DNA of 64,000 nucleotides from positions 5,074,501 to 5,138,500 of the forward strand of contig NZ_CP053590.1 in the NCBI RefSeq assembly GCF_013365535.1. Direction: 5' to 3'. The notes beneath the pieces are model-generated. The model had not been told where the DNA came from and ran no database searches. It worked only from the letters and a program-made list of their open reading frames with translations. Both the position numbers and the translations under genes were made by a program. Source of the DNA: Aquimarina sp. TRL1. Its GTDB lineage: Bacteria; Bacteroidota; Bacteroidia; Flavobacteriales; Flavobacteriaceae. Of this stretch, positions 9,535-17,592 are shown in pieces; the first letter of the stretch is position 1; every line of letters starts with the position of its first letter.

Positions 9535-10512
9535 TTAAAAAGCTGCTGCTTTTAATTCCAGACCTTTTTTTTCAGGGTATCCGAACATCAGGTTCATATT
9601 GTGTATTGCTTGACCTGAAGCTCCTTTTATAAGGTTATCTATAACTGACGTAATCAATAGCATCCCTTTCTTTTTGCATACATGTAATACACATTTATTG
9701 GTATTTACGACCTGTTTTAAATGGATCTCTTCTTCTGACACTACTGTAAACTCTTCATCCTTATAATAATCCATATACAATTGTTTTGCAGCTGCTTCTG
9801 TTCCTTCAAAACGGGTATACATCGTTGCATAAATTCCTTTGCTAAAATTTCCCCGATTCGGAATAAAGAACAAAGGAGCTGTAAAATCCTCTTGCAAAGC
9901 TTTCAGGCTTTGGTTTATTTCTCCTAAATGTTGGTGATTAAAGACCTTATAACTAGAAAAATTATTGTCTCTCCAGCTAAAATGAGTAGTCGCTCCCGGT
10001 ACAACTCCTGCCCCGGTGCTTCCTGTTGTGGCATTAATATGTACGACATCTTCCAGTTTTTTGGCAGAAGCTAATGGCAATAGTCCTAATTGAATTGCTG
10101 TAGCAAAACATCCTGGATTTGCGATATAAGATGCCTTATTAATTGCTTCTTTATATAGTTCTGGCAATCCATATATAAATTTTTTACCTTCAAAAACCTG
10201 ATCTTTTTCCAATCTGAAATCATTTCCCAAATCAATAATTTTTGTTGTTTCGGAAAATGTATGACTCTCTAGAAAAGAGCGCGACCTTCCATGCCCCAGG
10301 CATAGAAAAAGCACATCAACTTCTGGATTAACTGTATTCGTAAAATCCAGTGTAAGCTCTCCTAGCAGATCTTTATGTTGTTTATGAATTGGGTTTCCTG
10401 CATTGGTCGTACTGTATACAAAATCAATAGTTACTCCTGGGTGATGTACCAGTAATCGTATTAATTCCCCTGCTGTATATCCTGACCCTCCTATAATTCC
10501 TGCTGTAATCAT
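9535..10512 (-). CDS. argC: N-acyl-gamma-glutamyl-phosphate reductase
   Basis: 325 residues. It reduces acylglutamyl phosphate to the semialdehyde with NADPH. Signatures are GIIGGSGYTAGELIRLL (Rossmann fold), the active-site cysteine in ANPGCFATAIQLGLLPL and the conserved HQHLGEI. Its start ATG overlaps the argG stop region by 4 nt (ATGA arrangement), so translation is coupled to argG. Confidence 0.95.
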   Translation of the reverse strand: MITAGIIGGSGYTAGELIRLLVHHPGVTIDFVYSTTNAGNPIHKQHKDLLGELTLDFTNTVNPEVDVLFLCLGHGRSRSFLESHTFSETTKIIDLGNDFRLEKDQVFEGKKFIYGLPELYKEAINKASYIANPGCFATAIQLGLLPLASAKKLEDVVHINATTGSTGAGVVPGATTHFSWRDNNFSSYKVFNHQHLGEINQSLKALQEDFTAPLFFIPNRGNFSKGIYATMYTRFEGTEAAAKQLYMDYYKDEEFTVVSEEEIHLKQVVNTNKCVLHVCKKKGMLLITSVIDNLIKGASGQAIHNMNLMFGYPEKKGLELKAAAF

Positions 10513-11699
10513 ACTAATGAAGAATTTATCTGGTGATATATTTTATTCGCATTTCCATAGATTTTGATAAACCCTTTGGCATCCTCTGAGGTCCACTCAT
10601 TATTCATCTCTCCATATTGACCAAAATCAGATTTCATAAGGTCAAAATCAGAAGCGACTCCTTCTAATACAAAATGATACGGTTTTAATCGAACAATCAC
10701 ATCTCCTGTTACTGTCTTTTGGGAATCTTCTAAAAAGACCTCTATATTCCTCATTACCGGATCTAAGTAGTTTCCTTCGTGCAATAACATTCCATACCAA
10801 TTAGCCAATTGTTCTTTCCAATACTGTTGCCATTTAGTCAGTACATGTTTTTCTAACAAGTGATGTGCTTTGATAATTAATAGAGGAGCTGCTGCTTCAA
10901 ACCCCACTCTCCCTTTTATTCCAATAATAGTATCTCCAACATGAATATCTCTTCCTATCGCATAGGAACTCGCCAACTGTTCCAGTTTTTTGATATTACT
11001 GATAGGTGTATCCTTTACATTATCTAAACCTATCAATTCTCCTTGATCAAAATGTAGGGTAATAGTCGTCTCTTCTTTATTTTCTAGTTGACTCGGATAG
11101 GCAGACTCCGGTAATGACTGATGAGATGTCAATGTTTCTTTTCCTCCCACACTGGTTCCCCAAATCCCTTTATTAATAGAATATTGTGCTTTCTCCCAAC
11201 TGTAATTAACACCGTGTTTTTCGAGATATGAAACTTCCTCTTGCCTAGATAATTGTAAATCTCGTATAGGAGTGATAATATTTATTTCTGGAGCCAGGGT
11301 CTGAAAAATGACATCAAAACGGATCTGGTCATTTCCTGCTCCTGTACTTCCATGAGCTATATAATTAGCTCCGATTTCTTTGGCATATTTAATTACTTCT
11401 ATTGCCTGAAAAATTCGTTCTGCACTAACTGATAAGGGATAGGTATTATTTTTTAATACATTTCCAAAAATTAAATATTTAATAGCTTTATTATAGAAGG
11501 TATCCAATATGGTTTTATTACTATGAGAACTACTTCCCAGTTCATACGCTTTTTGTGCTGTTTCTTCTAACTCTTTTTCAGAAAAACCTCCGGTATTAAC
11601 CAATATGGTATGAACTTCCAATTGTTTTTCATGAATCAAATACTTGACACAGTAAGAAGTGTCTAATCCTCCGCTATATGCTAATACTACTTTTTCCAT
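10509..11699 (-). CDS. argG: Argininosuccinate synthase
   Basis: 396 residues. It condenses citrulline and aspartate with ATP. The PP-loop VLAYSGGLDTSYCVKYL is at the N-terminus; YIAHGSTGAGNDQIRFD and the EVSYLEKHGV region follow. The sequence is of the divergent Bacteroidota type, so overall similarity to proteobacterial ArgG is modest, but the ATP- and citrulline-binding motifs are intact. It overlaps the upstream GNAT gene by 13 nt and argC by 4 nt. Confidence 0.94.
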   Translation of the reverse strand: MEKVVLAYSGGLDTSYCVKYLIHEKQLEVHTILVNTGGFSEKELEETAQKAYELGSSSHSNKTILDTFYNKAIKYLIFGNVLKNNTYPLSVSAERIFQAIEVIKYAKEIGANYIAHGSTGAGNDQIRFDVIFQTLAPEINIITPIRDLQLSRQEEVSYLEKHGVNYSWEKAQYSINKGIWGTSVGGKETLTSHQSLPESAYPSQLENKEETTITLHFDQGELIGLDNVKDTPISNIKKLEQLASSYAIGRDIHVGDTIIGIKGRVGFEAAAPLLIIKAHHLLEKHVLTKWQQYWKEQLANWYGMLLHEGNYLDPVMRNIEVFLEDSQKTVTGDVIVRLKPYHFVLEGVASDFDLMKSDFGQYGEMNNEWTSEDAKGFIKIYGNANKIYHQINSSLV

Positions 11700-12325
11700 T
11701 GTAAAAAATGTTTATTACTTATCAGCATTTTTTGTTTAATGCTTCGTAATCGTTTTAATATCTTTTTATTGAATTGTTTCTTTTTATTTTCTTTTTGTGT
11801 CGGATCGTATAACATCCCAGTACACAGACACATTTTATGATCTTTTGATTTTAGAATATCATAATTGGTACATGTCCTGCACCCAGACCAAAACTTAGGA
11901 TCTTCTGTTAATTCAGAGAAAGGAACTGGTTTATACCCTAGCTCAGAATTAATCTTCATAACAGCCAATCCTGTAGTTATTCCAAACACTTTGGAATTAG
12001 GATATTTTTGTAATGAGTGTTCAAAGGTGAACTCCTTAATACGTTTTGCTAATCCTATTTTTCTATAATCAGGATGAACAATAAGTCCTGAATGGGCTAC
12101 ATATTTCTCATGTTCCCAAGCCTCTATGTAACAAAAACCGGCAAAGGCTTCTCCACACATAGCGATAATGGCGTGACCACTGAGCATTTTGCTTCGAATA
12201 TACTCTGGGGTCCGTTTAGCGATTCCTGTTCCGCGAACTCTGGCTGAATCAAGAATAACATCACATATCTCATCTGCGTAAGAAAAATGTGATTTTGTTG
12301 CTACTGTAATATGAACCTGTTTCAT
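11687..12325 (-). CDS. GNAT-family N-acyltransferase heading the arginine operon (candidate N-acylglutamate synthase)
   Basis: 212 residues with a GNAT core: the acyl-CoA loop region HPDYRKIGLAKRIKEF (about residues 85-105) and the preceding strand VAHSGLIVHP. As first gene of an arginine operon without argA or argJ, it is the best candidate for making the N-acylglutamate that starts the pathway. Acetyl versus succinyl cannot be read from the sequence; the ArgF' residue favours succinyl. The C-terminal part has four closely placed cysteines (GCRTCTNYD and MCLCTG), then a Lys-rich tail that is probably basic and helical. The CxxC...CxC set could bind a metal. Its end overlaps argG by 13 nt. 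Confidence 0.8.
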   Translation of the reverse strand: MKQVHITVATKSHFSYADEICDVILDSARVRGTGIAKRTPEYIRSKMLSGHAIIAMCGEAFAGFCYIEAWEHEKYVAHSGLIVHPDYRKIGLAKRIKEFTFEHSLQKYPNSKVFGITTGLAVMKINSELGYKPVPFSELTEDPKFWSGCRTCTNYDILKSKDHKMCLCTGMLYDPTQKENKKKQFNKKILKRLRSIKQKMLISNKHFLQWKK

Positions 12326-12430
12326 GCCTATACTACTGTTTTAGGTATTCTATAAAACTTGTCAAAAAATGTATTCTAATTGATTCTCAAAACTGTCATT
12401 ATGATATAATCGTACCTAAAACATTTACAG
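12326..12430 (-). promoter_or_regulatory. Arginine operon 5' region with an 11-bp inverted repeat
   Basis: TGTTTTAGGTA at 12337-12347 and its perfect complement TACCTAAAACA at 12413-12423 face each other across 65 nt, directly upstream of the first arginine gene. Between them, on the minus strand, lies an AT-rich stretch with a TTTTG and a TACATTTTTTG that loosely resemble the Bacteroidota -33 and -7 elements. The layout fits a repressor with two operator halves or a closing RNA stem. No arginine repressor gene is next to the operon in this window. Confidence 0.45.
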
Positions 12431-12480
12431 CAACATAGCCACTGTTCATGCTTTTATTAATTATATCAAAAAGCCTGACT

Positions 12481-12516
12481 ATCTTCTCTTACAGGTATAA
12501 CAAACCTGTAAAAGAT
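12481..12516. other. Hairpin ATCTTCTCTTACAGGT / ACCTGTAAAAGAT
   Basis: Eight perfectly paired bases TTACAGGT / ACCTGTAA with a 7-nt loop, extended by further partly paired bases (ATCTT / AAGAT). On the plus strand it is followed at a few bases by a T6 run; on the minus strand the T5 run is about 10 nt away. It may be a weak terminator for a short RNA from the neighbouring gap, or an operator. No gene overlaps it. Confidence 0.4.
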
Positions 12517-12650
12517 GTATTAATTTTTTAATTAAAGTATGGGGTATCCTCTTTGGAGAAATAAAGATCTACAGATATATAATACAAACGCAATAATTCA
12601 TATTAACATCTAGTAAAGTTTTAGTAAAATTAAAGAGGTTTTTATCTCAC

Positions 12651-12765
12651 GGGGAAGCAGGACGCACCCACTTCTTTTACATTTTTATATCCCAAAGGGA
12701 CGACGGAAACAGCGATTTGATTGTGGAGTAATCAAAGATAAAAGGATTGGTTTTCCTGCTGCTGG
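12651..12765. ncRNA. Candidate structured non-coding RNA, family and strand unknown
   Basis: A block distinctly richer in G and C than its AT-rich surroundings, without a convincing ORF. It can fold with a closing stem AGCAGGA (12656-12662) / TCCTGCT (12754-12760). Inside are a hairpin TCCC-aaa-GGGA (12690-12700) and a hairpin TTTGATT / AATCAAA (12716-12722 / 12730-12736, loop GTGGAGT). It lies between divergent genes, 325 nt upstream of the arginine operon and 325 nt upstream of the hydrolase. A roughly 110-nt stem-bubble-stem shape would suit a 6S-like (Flavo-1 type) RNA among other families, but I could not match a consensus. Confidence 0.35.
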
Positions 12766-13091
12766 TAGTATGTCTTGTAAATGTCTCATAATATAGTAAC
12801 TCTAAATCGTCGGCCGAAGCCCCTTTCGTTAACTAACTGTGCAATAATACGTAAAAAACATACACGCTACCTAATTATAGACTTAAAATTTCGAGTTTTT
12901 ATCAATATCATAAAAAATCCCCTGTAAAATCATCGATATCTCACTCCCTTTTTTGGATTTTATGTAAACAACTAAAAATTACACACTACTTCAATCATTT
13001 ATGTATTCTTTCCCTTTTTTACTATCTCCCGATAGGATTGTAACAAAAGTTTTTTTGGATCGTCATAAAAATATATCCAAAACCAATCAAT

Positions 13092-14042
13092 ATGATCCGT
13101 TTTATTTTACTTTTACTCTTCACTCTTATTTCTTTTTTCACGGGAAACAGCCAAGAAACTTCTCTCCTGCTAAAACAAGAAATAATCCCATTTTCTAAAA
13201 TTAAACACTATGAAAAATTCTTGTCTCGATTTCCTGAAATAGAAGCAGTGAACAGCTACAATATTACTTACCTCAGTGATGGTCTCAAAGTAAAAGGTGT
13301 TCTGGTTCTTCCTAAAAAAGAAGGACAATATCCTACAATCATCTATAATAGAGGAGGAAACAGAGATACTGGTGCCATATCGCCAAAAGCTATTCCGTTT
13401 TTAGGACTTGCTAAAATAGCCAGTAAAGGGTATGTCGTGATCGCGAGTCAATACAGAGGTAATATGGGAGGAGAAGGAAAAGAAGAGTTTGGAGGACAAG
13501 ATGTTAATGACGTATTGAATCTTCTAAATGTGATAAAAGAAATAAAACAAGCGGATACTACTAATGTAGGTATGTATGGATGGAGTCGTGGGGGAATGAT
13601 GACCTATATTGCATTAACCAAAACAAATCGCATAAAAGCCGCTGCTGTTGGAGGAGCTGTCTCGAATAATTTTGAAACCATTACCGACAGACCTATCATG
13701 GAAGAAAAAGTATTGGCAGAACTCATCCCTGAATATTCTAAACATAAAGAAACCGAATTAAAAAAGCGATCTGCAACCTTTTGGGCACATGCATTCCCAA
13801 AAGATACACCATTACTCATTATGCATGGCACCTCTGACTGGCGTGTAAAACCATCCCAGTCTTTACAACTGGCTATAGAATTAGACAAGCATCGAAAACC
13901 TTATCGACTTATCATGTTTGAAGGAGGTGATCACGGAATTAGAAACAACAGAAAAGAGGTTTCCGAGCAAGTGATTCAATGGTTTGATCGTTTTCTAAAA
14001 CAAGGAGAAAAGGTTCCCAATATGGAGTTTCATGGAAAATAA
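13092..14042 (+). CDS. Secreted alpha/beta hydrolase (prolyl oligopeptidase-like)
   Basis: 316 residues with a signal peptide (about residues 1-21, cleavage near FFTGNSQ). The peptidase S9 / dienelactone hydrolase type fold is indicated by the nucleophile elbow GWSRGG (Ser165), the acid in HGTSDWRVKP (Asp249) and the histidine in EGGDHGI (His281). Asn-Arg-Gly-Gly after IIYN (residues 85-89) is the likely oxyanion region. There is no beta-propeller domain, so this is a stand-alone catalytic domain; substrate unknown (peptide or ester). It is a single gene on the plus strand between the arginine and ilv operons. Confidence 0.85.
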   Translation: MIRFILLLLFTLISFFTGNSQETSLLLKQEIIPFSKIKHYEKFLSRFPEIEAVNSYNITYLSDGLKVKGVLVLPKKEGQYPTIIYNRGGNRDTGAISPKAIPFLGLAKIASKGYVVIASQYRGNMGGEGKEEFGGQDVNDVLNLLNVIKEIKQADTTNVGMYGWSRGGMMTYIALTKTNRIKAAAVGGAVSNNFETITDRPIMEEKVLAELIPEYSKHKETELKKRSATFWAHAFPKDTPLLIMHGTSDWRVKPSQSLQLAIELDKHRKPYRLIMFEGGDHGIRNNRKEVSEQVIQWFDRFLKQGEKVPNMEFHGK

Positions 14043-14083
14043 GCAGCACCTCTTGTGTATCTTCCCTGGATTATCGAATAAAA

Positions 14084-14113
14084 AACCTCTGCATGGCATT
14101 GCTGCAGAGGTTA
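14084..14113 (-). terminator. Terminator at the end of the ilv operon
   Basis: Perfect 10-bp stem AACCTCTGCA / TGCAGAGGTT with a 10-nt loop, 25 nt beyond the ilvA stop. On the minus strand it runs into TTTTTT. On the plus strand it is followed by A-runs, so it mainly serves the ilv operon, although it lies just after the hydrolase gene as well. Confidence 0.85.
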
Positions 14114-14138
14114 AAAAAAATAAAAGTTGCAACTATCT

Positions 14139-15404
14139 TTAAATCAAAAACTGAAATAAATCAGGTTTATCATTTAGATAATCGCCAAAAAAATTCTTTT
14201 CTTTCATTCTGGTAATCAAAGGAGCTAAATCTTTTGTATCTTTTAATTCAATTCCTACCACAGCAGGACCATTCTCTCTACTTGATTTTTTAGAATATTC
14301 AAAATGAGTGATATCATCATTAGGACCTAATACTTCGCCCACAAATTGCTTCAAAGCTCCTGCACGTTGTGGAAACCGTACAATAAAATAATGTTTTAGC
14401 CCAGAGTACAACAAGGCCCTTTCTTTGATCTCTGCTGTACGCGTAATATCATTGTTACTACCACTGACAATACACACTACATTTTTTCCTTTGATTTCTT
14501 CTTTATAGAAATCCAGCGCTGCTAAAGTTAGTGCTCCTGCTGGTTCTACAACAATAGCATCTCTATTATACAAGTCCAAAATAGTCTGACATACCAGTCC
14601 TTCCGGAACAGTTATCATTTCAGACAAATTAGAGTTACAAATCTCGAAATTGTGTTCACCAACCTTCTGGACCGCAGCACCATCTATAAACTTATCTATA
14701 TCGGCAATCTCTGTATTGATTCCTTTTTCTATAGAAGTGGACATCGAAGGAGCTCCTGCTGGTTCTACTCCAATAATTTTTGTTTTGGGAGACAAGGCTT
14801 TCATAGCTCCACATAAACCAGATGCCAATCCTCCTCCTCCTACAGCAACAAAAATATAATCTATAGGAGCATCTGCCTGCTTAAAAATCTCCAAACCGAT
14901 GGTTCCCTGTCCTTCTATGGTTTTGGGATCATCAAAAGGATGTACAAATGTTTTTCCCTGAGATTCGCAAATCTCTTTGGCTGCCCTGGATGAATCATCA
15001 AACGTATCTCCTTCTAATACTATTTTTACATGAGCTCCTCCAAACATCTGAGTTTGCTCTACTTTTTGCTTTGGCGTCACAGAAGGCATATAAATCGTCC
15101 CTTCTATTTGCAAATGGTTGCATGCAAAGGCAACTCCCTGGGCATGATTCCCCGCACTGGCACAAACCACTCCCCGTTGTAATTGTTCCGGAGTCAAAGA
15201 GCTTATCTTATTAAAAGCTCCTCTAATTTTGTAGGATCGAACCCGCTGAAGATCTTCTCTTTTTAATAAGACATTCGCTTCATACCTCCGAGAATACCTA
15301 ATACTATTCATTAAAGGAGTCACCATAGCCACTTCTTTTATAGTTGTAGCTGCTTTTTGTATATCCTCTAAATCCGGAAAATATGTGGTCTTCGTTGTAT
15401 TCAT
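14139..15404 (-). CDS. ilvA: Threonine deaminase (threonine ammonia-lyase, biosynthetic)
   Basis: 421 residues. It converts threonine to 2-oxobutanoate, the first committed isoleucine step. The PLP lysine is in RSYKIRGAFNK; VCASAGNHAQGVAFAC and the PLP-phosphate loop VAVGGGGLASGL are intact. A single C-terminal ACT-like regulatory domain (from about residue 338, HYFIVRFPQRAGALKQF) makes it the shorter biosynthetic form, so isoleucine feedback is likely. It is the last gene of the ilv operon, 105 nt after ilvC. Confidence 0.94.
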   Translation of the reverse strand: MNTTKTTYFPDLEDIQKAATTIKEVAMVTPLMNSIRYSRRYEANVLLKREDLQRVRSYKIRGAFNKISSLTPEQLQRGVVCASAGNHAQGVAFACNHLQIEGTIYMPSVTPKQKVEQTQMFGGAHVKIVLEGDTFDDSSRAAKEICESQGKTFVHPFDDPKTIEGQGTIGLEIFKQADAPIDYIFVAVGGGGLASGLCGAMKALSPKTKIIGVEPAGAPSMSTSIEKGINTEIADIDKFIDGAAVQKVGEHNFEICNSNLSEMITVPEGLVCQTILDLYNRDAIVVEPAGALTLAALDFYKEEIKGKNVVCIVSGSNNDITRTAEIKERALLYSGLKHYFIVRFPQRAGALKQFVGEVLGPNDDITHFEYSKKSSRENGPAVVGIELKDTKDLAPLITRMKEKNFFGDYLNDKPDLFQFLI

Positions 15405-15509
15405 AATGTATTGCTAATTCTACTCGTCATTGTATCTTTCTACTAATATCACCCTTTGGGAAGGTACAATCCGGCTTATACTTTTTTTGCACAAACCGGA
15501 TTTACTTTT

Positions 15510-16985
15510 TTATACAATTGGTTTCATTGCTGTCATAGAAGCTCTAAGCTTATTTCCTACAACTTCAATTGGGTGATTTCTTAAAATCTCATTAATAGAA
15601 ATTAGTTTTGCATTATCTACTCCGTTATCAACTCCTTCATCATATGCTTTCCCTATAACATTTACATCAATATCTTTCATAAAATCAGATAATAATGGCT
15701 TACATGCATGGTCGAATAAATAACAACCATACTCAGCGGTATCGGAGATTACTCTATTCATTTCGAATAGTTTTTTTCGTGCAATTGTATTCGCAATTAA
15801 AGGAGTTTCATGTAATGATTCATAATACGCTGACTCTTCAATGATTCCTGATTCAGTCATCGATTCAAAGGCTAATTCTACTCCTGCTCTTACATACGCA
15901 ACCATAAGTACTCCGTGATCATAAAACTCCTGTTCAGAAATTACTACATCTCCTGCCGGTGTTTTCTCAAAAGCAGTTTCTCCTGTTTCTGCTCTCCATC
16001 CTAATAAATTCTTATCGTCATTTGCCCAATCTTCCATCATAGTACTGGAAAAATGCCCTGACATAATATCGTCCATATGTTTTCTAAACAACGGTCTCAT
16101 AATTCCTTTTAATTCTTCTGATAATTCGAATGCCTTCACTTTGGACGGGTTAGACAAACGATCCATCATATGAGTAATACCCCCGTATTTTAATCCTTCG
16201 GTGATAACTTCCCATCCATACTGAATTAATTTTGAGGCATACCCTTTATCAATTCCTTTTTCGACCATTTTATCAAAACAAAGAATAGATCCTGTCTGTA
16301 ATAATCCGCATAAGATTGTCTGCTCTCCCATTAGATCTGACTTTACTTCTGCTACGAATGAAGATTCTAAAACTCCTGCCTTATGTCCTCCGGTAGCTAC
16401 TGCATACGCTTTGGCCTGCGCGAGACCTTCTCCTTTTGGATCATTTTCCGGGTGTACCGCAATAAGTGTAGGCACTCCGAATCCTCTTTTATATTCTTCT
16501 CGTACTTCCGATCCAGGACATTTTGGCGCAACCATAATAACCGTCAGATCTTCTCGTACTTTCATTCCTTCTTCTACGATATTAAATCCATGAGAATAGG
16601 ATAACGTAGCACCTTTTTTCATCAGCGGCATTACTGTACTTACCACTTGTGTATGCTGTTTATCTGGAGTTAAATTAATCACCATATCAGCTGTTGGAAT
16701 CAACTCCTCATAAGTTCCTGTTGTAAAGCTGTTTTCAGAAGCATTTTTATACGATTGTCTTTGTTCTTTAATTGCTGCTTCTCTCAAAGCATAGGATATA
16801 TCCAGCCCTGAATCTCTCATATTCAATCCCTGATTCAGCCCTTGTGCTCCACATCCTACTATAACAATCTTTTTTCCTTTTAATGCAGCTACTCCATCCG
16901 AAAACTCGGATAATTCCATAAATCTGCATTTTCCTAATTGAGTTAACTGATCTCTTAATGATAGTGTATTAAAATAATTTGCCAT
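15510..16985 (-). CDS. ilvC: Ketol-acid reductoisomerase, class II (long form)
   Basis: 491 residues, the long class II form with a duplicated C-terminal knotted domain, as in Escherichia coli rather than the roughly 330-residue class I. It isomerises and reduces acetolactate and acetohydroxybutyrate using NADPH and Mg2+. The Rossmann motif [19 protein letters not shown] and the Mg-binding regions [12 protein letters not shown] and the later Glu-rich helices are visible. The nucleotide loop after DISYALRE carries Arg and Lys residues, in keeping with NADPH. It lies between ilvN and ilvA. Confidence 0.96.
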   Translation of the reverse strand: MANYFNTLSLRDQLTQLGKCRFMELSEFSDGVAALKGKKIVIVGCGAQGLNQGLNMRDSGLDISYALREAAIKEQRQSYKNASENSFTTGTYEELIPTADMVINLTPDKQHTQVVSTVMPLMKKGATLSYSHGFNIVEEGMKVREDLTVIMVAPKCPGSEVREEYKRGFGVPTLIAVHPENDPKGEGLAQAKAYAVATGGHKAGVLESSFVAEVKSDLMGEQTILCGLLQTGSILCFDKMVEKGIDKGYASKLIQYGWEVITEGLKYGGITHMMDRLSNPSKVKAFELSEELKGIMRPLFRKHMDDIMSGHFSSTMMEDWANDDKNLLGWRAETGETAFEKTPAGDVVISEQEFYDHGVLMVAYVRAGVELAFESMTESGIIEESAYYESLHETPLIANTIARKKLFEMNRVISDTAEYGCYLFDHACKPLLSDFMKDIDVNVIGKAYDEGVDNGVDNAKLISINEILRNHPIEVVGNKLRASMTAMKPIV

Positions 16986-17053
16986 TTTCTTATTGGTTAA
17001 TTTTTTTCCGTTGCCCGGAACAGTTTTTTAGTTTATTAATTTTAGTATATGAT

Positions 17054-17590
17054 TTAATTCACTTCTTCTATAGTGAATGTTTCCAGAATCTTAGAGATAT
17101 GCATTTTCTCTTTAGTTACTGCAATTCTTCCTGACCTGACAAACTGCATTAGTCCATAGGGCTCCAGCTTATCGTACAATGCTTCTACCTCATAGCGTCT
17201 CCCTGTTTTTTCTAAAACAAAGAACTCCGGAGTTACTGTTACAATCTGCGCATTGCTCTCTTTAATCACATTTTGAATCTGACGTTCCTCGAATAACAAT
17301 TTTGAAGAGATTTTAAACAAAGCTGTTTCTTGATAGATGGTTTCATCATCTCTGTGATAAAACGCTTTGATAACTTCAATTTGTTTTTCTATTTGTGTTA
17401 TAATTTTCCGAACCTGTTCTTCCGTAACAGAAACTACAATCGTAAATCGAAAAACATCTTTTATTTCAGAAACGGAAGCTGTGAAACTATCCAAATTAAT
17501 TCTCCTTTTCAGGAAGATAGCCGAAATCCGGTTCAACAACCCTATATTGTTTTCGGTATATACCGAAATTGTATAATTTTCTTTTTCCAT
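17054..17590 (-). CDS. ilvN: Acetolactate synthase regulatory (small) subunit
   Basis: 178 residues. The N-terminal ACT domain (about residues 5-75) carries YTENNIGLLNRISAIFLKRRINLDSF, the valine-binding surface of small subunits. A second C-terminal ACT-like domain follows (ETALFKISSK...). It is 2 nt downstream of ilvB on the same strand, so the two form the holoenzyme and are translationally coupled. Confidence 0.94.
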   Translation of the reverse strand: MEKENYTISVYTENNIGLLNRISAIFLKRRINLDSFTASVSEIKDVFRFTIVVSVTEEQVRKIITQIEKQIEVIKAFYHRDDETIYQETALFKISSKLLFEERQIQNVIKESNAQIVTVTPEFFVLEKTGRRYEVEALYDKLEPYGLMQFVRSGRIAVTKEKMHISKILETFTIEEVN

Positions 17591-17592
17591 AA

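Noticed and set aside
12651..12765. Riboswitch (TPP, cobalamin, SAM or glycine) for the arginine operon
   Set aside because: None of the conserved core motifs of those classes could be found, and the element is over 300 nt from either gene.
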